Positions 54,601-64,000 of a stretch of DNA of 64,000 nt are shown in pieces (the stretch's first letter is position 1; the number at the start of each line of letters is the position of its first letter). The translations under genes were made by a program, and so were the position numbers. The notes beneath the pieces were generated by a model that had not been told where the DNA came from, searched no databases, and saw nothing but the letters and a program-made list of their open reading frames with translations. The stretch is from Hyalella azteca (lineage: Eukaryota > Arthropoda > Malacostraca > Amphipoda > Hyalellidae): the NCBI RefSeq assembly GCF_000764305.2, contig NW_025939421.1, positions 62,001-126,000 of the forward strand, written 5' to 3'.

Positions 54601-57600
54601 AAAGTTCAACACAGTAATTTTCTATCACTCTGGCGATAAAGATTTAATTTAATTTCAAATAAATGCAACTTTTTAAATTCACTTTGAAACTTTTAAATTT
54701 AACGTCTCTTTGCAAAGATGACCGGTGGTAATAAATTGGAAGTTTGAAGTCCATGTCTTTCCCTCTCGTAAAAATATTTGCGACTCAAGACATTGTTATT
54801 TCAGAACGGAGCCATCCCGTCGCAGCGAAGTCTTTAAAATGACGAGACTTTCTTAGGCTCACTCTCTCTATTCATCGCCTGGTCATTGATTAACTGACCT
54901 ACTTTCGAAGGAAAATTCATCAGAAACTATTTACAATTACTAATATACACTAAGTATGTTCTAATTTCGGATGTTTGGAACATTATTTCAGTGAAGTTTA
55001 GTTCTCGCGATATTAGTCGGTGAAGTAATTTTGAGTTCTGGTGAGTCTGCGTTACAAGACGCCTTCTGTTGGCTACGAAACTGCTGAAGACTAAGAGATT
55101 AAGCTATCTTGTCTCACTCGTTCAGAATTAGAAAAAAGTCGTACAGAAAGTAGGGGTGCCAAATACCAATCTTCTCGACATATCTTATCACAGATAAAAA
55201 ATGTAACGAAGTTAGTACACAAGAGATACTGCTTGAATAAATTATAATTTTTATTGCCCAGCTGATCGCTAATTACCGGATTTTTTTAGTGCCTTGCATT
55301 TCGATCGTTAAGGCTACAAAACTACTTCCATGAGGTTTTTATTTTAAGTCAACTTTTCTTGTTTTCTCGATTTTTTGTGTAGCAATCTATCGTATAAACC
55401 TCAGCTTCAACCTCGTATTCAGCTAAATGTGTGTGCCGATAATACAATTCGTAATTTGTTAAGTTAGTTATAATCACGTCTACATATTGTTAGTTTCCAC
55501 CTGGATTCACACGTTGAATTTACCTTGATTCAGCTCTGCTAAACGTTCCATATTAATCTGTTAGCATGATGAGAGTCCACAAAAGTTGAACATTTCAAAA
55601 TTATACAGAAATCGAAATCTTTTTGTTGAATTGGAAACCACCCGCACCCTGCCGTGTTAAGCCTCAACTGACGAAGCTTTTCCTTATCTTGTTCGCGGAA
55701 ACCTTCTTTGGGTTCGCGGGACTCGGGCTCAGTTTTATCGAATTCTCCAAATCTCAATGAGTCTTAAGCTAAAGTTTGGTCCTGAGAAAAAAGGTCTAAC
55801 AAGCACGAAATCTACGCGCGACGACCATCCAGGAGAAGTTGGTGGCCCTTTTTTCGTCCATTACCGCCGCCCTAAGTTGTTTGCGAACAAGAAAAAATCC
55901 TAAGAGAAGCCTCTTGTTCCACAAAAAATTCGCCCGGAATTCAAAGGGGTACTGTATCTTTTCGGTAGCCAAACGAGAAAAGAATGACTGGGTCCACTAG
56001 ATGACCATGACCAATTATTTTACGTGCACGCTGAAAATATTTGTCTTCTTTCTCACCGGTGTCAGAAGTTCACAACTGAAACTTAACACGAGAACCATGA
56101 AACCTTTGTAGTTACTTATCTGTTTGTGCTAAAAATGCAATAAAATAATATTTTTTATTAGGCTTAGAAATGCTCCATTGGCTGAATATGCCATAAATTC
56201 AAAGTCATGCCCATAATAATCACAAAAAATTATTTCTCTAGGTTATAAATAGGAATGTTGATCATTGCATTTCGAGTCTCTGCCTTCATTTTCTTCGTAG
56301 GTTCATCCACGCTTCTAATACTGATCATGATTTCCCTCTTTGTGATTTGATAACGCATGTTCACTCTAATTCGAGTTGGGAAAAATTGCTGATTTTAGAA
56401 ATTGTAAACAATTGAGAAAATATAAATATAAACATTGCGCTGGTTGCTACTCATCTGTCACGGCCGGAGGGCGACAGCCGATGTTGACGCTATAGGCTCC
56501 GTTGAATGAATTTGGTTTTCTGATTTATATTGTGAATTTTCCATTGTTGACAGTGGAAATCTGTCAAATAATTTGATAAATGATTGAGCTAATTTAGGAT
56601 TTGTTTTACGAGTTTTTGCTTCAGATGTTAACGCTTAATTTTTATAGTTAACGAAGACAGGGCGGATTGGTTAATCCATTTTCATTCATATAAGTTGGCG
56701 AGATCAAATGGTAAGTTTAATTTTGCACTGGATTTATTGATTAATTTCTATTTATGACACTGTCGCATAAAATTCTCGAGAATAGACAGTTGTGAATCAA
56801 ATATTCAATAAAAGATCCTCTGTAACAATTCTGATTCTAGGATTTTGACATTAGGTCCAAGAACATGTATATGTAAGCGTGAAAATCAAAACCGCATAAT
56901 TGATGTCATCTGAAGAATTACTGTCATCGGAACCACGAACAGTTCGAAAACATTTCTATTCGCTGCGCGGGAACTGAGGCATGAAGATTAAAACCCTGGA
57001 AAAAATGTCAAGAGCAATTTCGATTTTCTGTCAGAGACATTAGGGCCTAAAACGTCTTTATTGGAAGTATAAGTGGCAGTATGAAGCCCAAAGAAGTGTC
57101 GCAGAGGCATTTCTGTGTTGCAGAGACGCTCTGCTCAAGCACGTCTTCAGCCAATATATATGGAAATGGTCTTGTGACACGCTTGGTTTACCTCAGATAA
57201 CCTCTCTTTCTTAGCACCCTCTTGTTTCCAGAAAGATTTTGTCAGAGACCTCTAGGCTCTGGAAAAAATATTCTTTCTAGCCTTTTGTTTTTGCGAAAGA
57301 CCTTTCTTTTGGGAATTTCTATTATTTAAAGAAATATTTTTTTTCAGTGACCTAATTTCTGTAATGTAATTTTTATACCTTTTCAACAGAAATATTTTCT
57401 CTGTGATCTCTTAGTTATCGAAAGATTTTCTTCCAAGCTTTTTGTTTCTATAAAGAATTATATTTTGACTTCCTGTGGTAATTTTTTTCTCCTTAACCCC
57501 TTATTCCTATAGAAAGGTTCTCTATGTGTGCTTAATAATAGAAACCTATTCTCACCGATTACCTACTTCTAGAAAAGTTTTATTTGAGACATCTTATTGC

Positions 57601-59269
57601 TTGAAAGATTTCTTTGTAATTTTTTTTATGAAAATTCTTGAATTGGAAACCACCCGCACCCAGCCCCGATTTCTTTGTAATTTTATTAATATAAATATTT
57701 TCTCAGTGCCTTTACATTTCTCGAAAGGCTTTCTCTGTGAGCTCTTGTTTCTAACAAGATTATTTCAGAGACAACTTGTTTCTGAAAAATTTTCGCGGGG
57801 AACTCTTGTGTCAGAGAATATTTTAGTTTCCCTTTTTTATTATTAAAAATGTTTTGTTATAAATTATTAGCAATTATTTTCTTTGTTAGCAGACCGACAA
57901 ATTTTTTCATGGATGTCCCGTTATTTGACGTGGCTTATTGTTTCCAAGCAGATTTCCTTCCTGGCTTTTTCTTCCCAGGATTTTTATCTGGAGTTCGCTT
58001 CTTTTATTCGATATTTACGCTAAAATATATTTTTGTCTCCGCTATATATTCTTAAAGAACTCGGGTGTTGAAATATTTGTGGCTTGAAAAAGTGTACATG
58101 CGTCGCAATGACTGGAATGTTGCGTAATAATTTTGATTCATTTTATGATAACAGGGATTGAAAAAAATGAATCCGCGATGAATCAATGGGAGCGAAAAGA
58201 AAAAAAGAAGCAATTAAGAAAATTTAAAAGTCATAACTGCATGTAAAGGCTCATCTTTTCAAATGCTACGAGTGTACGCTACAGCCAACATGTCTGAATG
58301 ACAAATAAAAGAAAATTTTTCAAACATCCCGCCATTGTTGATGAATATAAATTAGTTATTTTAGAAATTTTAATTTGGATTAGATTTCACTTGCTGTTTT
58401 TAATCCATTTCGTTAAAAAATCCATTTGTGTAAAAAAACATTCCAGTTATCGAGTCTGAACTTTAACTTGCATATTTAAATGTAAGTCATTTTCTATCCC
58501 TGCTTTTTTTGTTAACCGCGTTACAAGTGCATATTTTTTTTACCGATATCACTGATGCGAACGATGCTTCAGCAGAGGCTCCAGGCTCATGATCACCGGA
58601 TATTAGTGTCAACCGGCGGCTTGTTTCGGAGTCTTCGGTTGTCTCAACCGCTGATCTGGCGCTAACTTGTTGTTCCTTGTCGGCCCTCACATAAAAACTG
58701 CAAAAGTAAGAAGGAACCGTCAGCAAATTTTGTCGTGTCGATTTTTCTTAAAATTTTAAGCTAAAAATTGAGCCGTCTTGTCCCTTAGCTTACTCAACGG
58801 ATATATAGTATATATGGACCTGAGAGTAATGTGTGCTAAGAAAAATGTTTACCATGTGTTTGAGGTGTGAGAAATATGTAGACGTACACATGAGAAGTAT
58901 GTATCCTTGAATGTGTGTTAAGAGAAGTTTTGGTTTAGTTTGGTATAATCCAAGGTTTTGAAATTATTTGTAAAATTAATTTAAAGTTTAAATTTTCGAG
59001 TAGCATCCTTTTCTACCCATATTGTGCATTTGTGTCGAACAAAATATTATTAAAATATTTTGCATATAATAACGAATGAGGTTACATTCGATATGGCGTT
59101 AATATATTAGAAGTTTATTTCGAAAAATTACTTCACATTCGACAAGATCCCGCGAAAACACCGTTCAACTGATTGAGAAAGAAGCAAGAAAATTGTTGTT
59201 GAATTCCATACTTAAGTATTCACTCTAACTTAAATTGAAGAAATAAGGGTGGTAAGACACATTATTGGG
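51690..59269. other. Intergenic, no gene recognised
   Basis: AT-rich. 56980-57850 looks like a very worn ~50-bp tandem repeat (ttctagaaagattttctc.gtgacctcttgt). ttgaattggaaaccacccgcaccc occurs at 55628 and 57638. ORFs of 60-123 codons have no motif I know. Confidence 0.5.
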
Positions 59270-59640
59270 TGGTAATGGATGGTAAGACACATATTCCGTA
59301 CACATTAATGGTGGTAAGAGGAATGTGTACTCGTTGATGTAGCGTTAGAAGAATGCATATCGTGGATGTATGGTAAAAGGAATGTGTATGCATGGATGTA
59401 CGGTAAAAGGAATGTGTATGCATGGATGTACGGTAAAAGGAATGTGTATGCATGGATGTACGGTAAAAAAGTGTATACGCTTAGACGTGTGGTTAGAGAA
59501 ATGTTCATTAATGAATGATGGTAAGAAGAATATGTACTCAGGAATGTATGGTAAAAAGAATGTGTATTCAGGAATGTATGGTAAAAAGAATGTGTACTCA
59601 GGAATAATGTATGGTAAAAAGGTGTGGTCAGAAATGTATG
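59270..59640. repeat. ~30-bp minisatellite (ggtaaaaggaatgtgtatgcatggatgtac)
   Basis: About 12 units of 28-31 bp. The middle three are identical; outer ones are diverged. Open frames on both strands come from the repeat. Confidence 0.9.
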
Positions 59641-61444
59641 TCATTCAGGTGTCTCACGCCCGCTAACCATTGTCGCTACTTTCACAAAAGCGAAAACCGT
59701 AAGATTCTTAAGCCTAAAAATCAATATTACTACTCCTAAATTTTGTACTGCTAATGTGTGATTAGAGCAATAATAATTTTGCAATTAATCGCTAGTTTGT
59801 ACGTGAACAATCGCTCATGGCCCATCGTAAAAAAATAACTCCGAAATACCTGGCATAATCCGGAATTTTTTCACTCGAGATTAATTTTTTTATTCGTGAA
59901 GGAATGCGGTCATGAAAGGGAAAAAAGTTCGTCATGAGAATTCGAGAGATCTCCGTTGTTCACGCAAATCGATGCTTCTTTTTAAATTTCATGACATTCT
60001 TTACTGAACTCTGAGTTATGAGAGTATAAGCATTCAAATTATTGTTGTCGAAGCTGGAGATTGGGTGGGTCAAGAGAGATCGGCAATTAAATTGCAGCCT
60101 TTATTTATCCTTCTTAAAAGAGCTCATTTGTTTATGGACAGAAAATTAGTGAATATTTGTAATGCAAAATATATTCGATGTACTTGGATTTGTAAATTGC
60201 TTTTCTAATCCAGACTTTTCAGTTACATGAATTCTTGGTAAAGAAGGTAATATATGGTCTATTTCAGTATATGTCTTCGATGATTTCCTTTGTATTCATG
60301 AAATAAGTCAGTGTAACTTAATACAATCTTTATTCGGTTTCAAGATTTGGACCACGCTTTAGTAGGAGTCGGCTTATTATATCAATTTTAAACTAAAAAT
60401 ATGGCTCGAAGCCTCCAATTAAGCCTTCATTCATTGGATTTACGTTTCTTTTAGAAGCGAAAATTCTAAATTGATCAAATATGCAAGCTCGAAAGAACAC
60501 AAAGAAGGAGCCGAATGCTATCTTATGACTAAATTTTCACTAAATATGAAGAGAGCAACTGCTTATAAATTCACGCACGGAAATTCAGATTAATTCTGTT
60601 TCAGATCTGAAGCTGGTCTAACCCATAGATGGTTCCAGAGTTCGTTTATGCTTTATAATAATACTTAGATTAAGAGCCAAATTTTTAAATAGTTGTAAAT
60701 AATCTTAAATAATTGCACAAGATAGGCCTGCATTAATTTCTTAAGCAGGCCGTTCCTTGAGCTAACACCAGAAATGGCTCATCAGGATTCCAGCTGCTCC
60801 TCTCAATTCAGGCCGACCACAAAGAAACAAATTGCGATAGCGCGAACGTTTCCTTTCCTGTTCCATAGACCCAGGCAGTTCCTTAATATATATTGGTCTA
60901 TCTAATGTGGTCGGTCTATCTAACACGGGTCTTTGGTTCACAAAATTTGAGCTGATGGCACGAAACGCGCTGAGTCGCGTTCAGAATTGCATGTGAGTGC
61001 ACGCTGTTAACTCGCTTTGCGAGGCCGTCAATCATCGGGGAAAATTCCTGCGATTCATAGCGGGATTTTTTTTAGAAAAAATCAGTGTTTCTTTTCCTAA
61101 GATAGGAACTGGAACGTGCGTCGAATAAAAGGATGAAACTAATGTAACTCTTAACAAAATTCTTGCTGCTGTCAGCACCGGACTGCTGCGAAATGAACTG
61201 CCGAGGAAATACGGGCCCGAGCTGTAGTGCTGCATCCCAGTTGTCGAAATTGAATTCAATAGGACAATTTGAAACGTAATTTGAAACAACCAAGTCTGGA
61301 TTATAACTTACAGATATTTTTGGGATGCTCATCTAACTCAAAGTGGCCGAACTATATAAGACGCCTTGCAGAATTATAAAGGAGCATTTGCAAAAATTAA
61401 TCATGGACTACGGGCGGACTTTAATAGAACAAGTGATAGACTTT
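59641..61444. other. Intergenic, no gene recognised
   Basis: Short ORFs only, no motif. Confidence 0.45.
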
Positions 61445-63010
61445 ATGTTGACATTCGAGGTCAGCTTATCGGAAATTTGTTCGTCGAAGTGTAGCAGGAA
61501 TTCAATTTTAAAATTCGTAAATAAATTTCGCCTATCGTCATTTCAAAGCTTATAATTTAACAAATACTGCTCTGCTCTTTGAATTAAACTGGATCACCGG
61601 GAAGGTTGAATGAAAAATTAATTTTGAATAATTTAAATATTATTATCTTAATTCGGATAAATATCTTGTCTTCACAGTTAGTTATTCGAAGCAAGAAAAT
61701 TCAGACAACCGTCTTAAAGTCATGGGGTTCCATTGCGCCAGACCTCGCGTAATAAATTGAAGAACTTGGGCAGATTTTAATTGGTTTGCGGCATAGTTGG
61801 GGTTATGGCCGATCAAGAAGTCACTTTAAGTCGCTGAAATTTCAATTAGTACCACAGGCTCAAATTTTGGCACCTCCCGCCGAATTGATGAGCCTTGGGC
61901 GGATATTAAAACCTCGTAAATCGTAGATCTCAACGACGCCTGCCTTAAATCACACGAGTCTGGTTCCGAAGCGCTGCCAAAATTATTTGTCGAGTGCGAA
62001 GATAATAAAATCGTAAGTTTGATACGGGAGTTTTATTGGATTGATTTCATTACGGTTTAACTCAAGCGTTGGGATCCTTTTGCATGTTATTATTCTTCGT
62101 ATAAGCATGTACAAATCCTTCCACGTTAGCATTAGATGAGCGTTATATTTTATGGCCTCCCTATCTCTTTCTAGTTACCGATTCTCCTTTTGCCCTCCTT
62201 ATCTCTGGCTAGTTACCATTTCACCTAATGTTGACATTCGAAGTCAGCTTATCGGAAATTTGTTCGTCGAAGTGTAGCAGGAATTCAATTTTAAAATTCG
62301 TAAATAAATTTCGCCTATCGTCATTTCAAAGCTTATAATTTAACAAATACTGCTCTGCTCTTTGAATTAAACTGGATCACCGGGAAGGTTGAATGAAAAA
62401 TTAATTTTGAATAATTTAAATATTATTATCTTAATTCGGATAAATATCTTGTCTTCACAGTTAGTTATTCGAAGCAAGAAAATTCAGACAACCGTCTTAA
62501 AGTCATGGGGTTCCATTGCGCCAGACCTCGCGTAATAAATTGAAGAACTTGGGCAGATTTTAATTGGTTTGCGGCATAGTTGGGGTTATGGCCGATCAAG
62601 AAGTCACTTTAAGTCGCTGAAATTTCAATTAGTACCACAGGCTCAAATTTTGGCACCTCCCGCCGAATTGATGAGCCTTGGGCGGATATTAAAACCTCGT
62701 AAATCGTAGATCTCAACGACGCCTGCCTTAAATCACACGAGTCTGGTTCCGAAGCGCTGCCAAAATTATTTGTCGAGTGCGAAGATAATAAAATCGTAAG
62801 TTTGATACGGGAGTTTTATAGAATTGAAGATCATTACGGTTTAACTCAAGCTTTGGGATCCTTTTGCATGTTATTATTCTTCGTGTTAATATGTAGAATC
62901 CTTCCGCGTTAGCACTAGATGAGCGTTATCTTCTATACCCTCCCCATCTCTGTCTAGTTATCGCTTCTCCTTTTGCCCTCCTTATCTGTGGCTAGTTACC
63001 ATTTCATCTT
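61445..63010. repeat. 783-bp tandem duplication
   Basis: 61445-62227 and 62228-63010. The first ~590 bp of the copies are almost identical (for example gaggtcag versus gaagtcag near the start), while the last ~190 bp are clearly more diverged. Confidence 0.92.
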
Positions 63011-63160
63011 TCGCCCTCACTATCTCTGGCTAGTTACCATTTCATCTTTCGCCCTCACTATCTCTGGCTAGTTACCATTTCACCTTTCGCCCTCCCTATC
63101 TCTGACTAGTTACCATTTCTCCTTTTACCCTCCCCATCTCTGGCTAGTTACCATTTTTCG
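62935..63160. repeat. ~36-bp minisatellite (tatctctggctagttaccatttcacctttcgccctccc)
   Basis: About six units at the right end of the 783-bp duplication; the left copy ends with two units of the same repeat (62155-62227). Confidence 0.88.
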
Positions 63161-63169
63161 TCTCCTCTG

Positions 63170-64000
63170 GTCTTCTGGTTTCGTCTGGACCATGTCTCAC
63201 AAGGCCCAGCTCTCTTGGTAATTACGATTTATAACTTTAATTTATCAGTCAAAACGAAAGACCCTTAGTTTTTGTCTCAAGCCGCGTTATCATTACGCTG
63301 CCAATCAACAATCTGTTCTTCGTAACAAACATCGCCTCCTACCACGCTCATGAATCGAAAATATGAGCACTCAAAGGAATGTTGAGGCTCAGCCATTAAT
63401 TTTGACACTATTCTCGCATTTTTATTTTTAGAGTAACGGATTTAGTTATAATTCTCTGTAAAATCAGTAACCTGATGATATTGAATTAAATGAAATTTTA
63501 TTAATTACTCTCCATATTTTTTCATATTTCGTGTCTAGTAATTCCGAATAATAATATTTTTGACTGTTGATATCGTATATTTTTCACAATTTAGCTTCAA
63601 TTTGCAACTTCAACATTCGAAATTTACTCAATATCATGTGTATATATGTATATAATTGTGTATGTTTATAAATGAGTCGTATTTTTCAGCACATGCTTCA
63701 AAGAAAAAATTTCTTCCTCTCCAAGAAAGTTGACATTTTGTTTATGTATGCATTAACTATTATTAAAGCTGTACAAATTAAAAGTCCCGGTAACTGGAGC
63801 TTAACGGTTAAAATCATCATCACGAATAAAATGAATATTAATATATAATTTCTTGACGTTGCTGAGGCTCAATAATTATTGGCTTGCCCTAGCTGAGCGG
63901 CCGAAGTGGTCTTAATTAACGGCAAGGATGCTACCGATTAATAATTAGGACGTCTCAATAATTTATTATTAATGCTGCAATATATCCAGCCGGAAGCTGA
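63170..64000. other. No feature recognised
   Basis: AT-rich intergenic sequence to the window end. Confidence 0.45.

Noticed and set aside
59345..59666. Overlapping open frames on both strands
   Set aside because: Products of the ~30-bp minisatellite.

Overview
The window looks like an arthropod nuclear genome, most likely a malacostracan (amphipod-like) crustacean. That is inferred from an AT-rich background, long introns, many short minisatellites, fragments of BEL/Pao, non-LTR and hAT elements, and one split gene whose exons read as an arthropod KaiR1D/GRIK2-type kainate glutamate receptor. No species assignment is possible from sequence alone. Some of the sequence is assembly artefact: two intact Nextera mate-pair junction adapters (192-229 and 15739-15776) and one N (15587).

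Layout. 1-13.6 kb is a graveyard of degraded mobile DNA: non-LTR reverse-transcriptase 3' fragments on the minus strand, BEL/Pao pieces (best at about 10.0-12.3 kb, minus strand), and local duplications. From 14483 to 44164 the plus strand carries the 3' two thirds of one kainate-receptor gene: glutamate-binding lobe S1, pore (M1-M2-M3), lobe S2, M4 and the C-terminal tail. Its N-terminal exons (signal peptide, amino-terminal domain) are not seen and probably lie upstream. From 44.2 to 64 kb there is non-coding DNA holding a complete hAT insertion with 8-bp target duplications (50253-51689), minisatellites and a 783-bp tandem duplication.

The most interesting content is inside the receptor gene. 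Two consecutive functional units are each present as a pair of homologous, same-phase, open exons. S1 exon A (14483-14683) and S1 exon B (15312-15515) encode alternative halves of the agonist-binding lobe. Pore exon D1 (23287-23544) and pore exon D2 (24654-24911) encode alternative M1-M2 segments of identical length (86 codons). D2 has glutamine (CAG) at the Q/R site and the usual acidic +4 residue. D1 has arginine encoded in the genome (CGG) and glycine at +4. In vertebrates the Q-to-R change in this filter position is made by A-to-I RNA editing; here it appears to be built in as a choice of exon. Choice at both pairs would give four receptors from one gene, with a further optional 34-codon tail exon at 41227.

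Several splice sites of the gene lie inside tandem repeats. The exon B donor is the first unit of an 18-bp array in which nearly every unit repeats GTGAGT. The exon I donor begins a 25-bp array that repeats the donor in 7 of 8 units. The D1 acceptor, with the start of D1, is present in three tandem copies, the upstream two leading to stop codons. Exons C and G are also followed at once by repeats. All exon joins below were checked by hand for phase and length; there is no transcript evidence.
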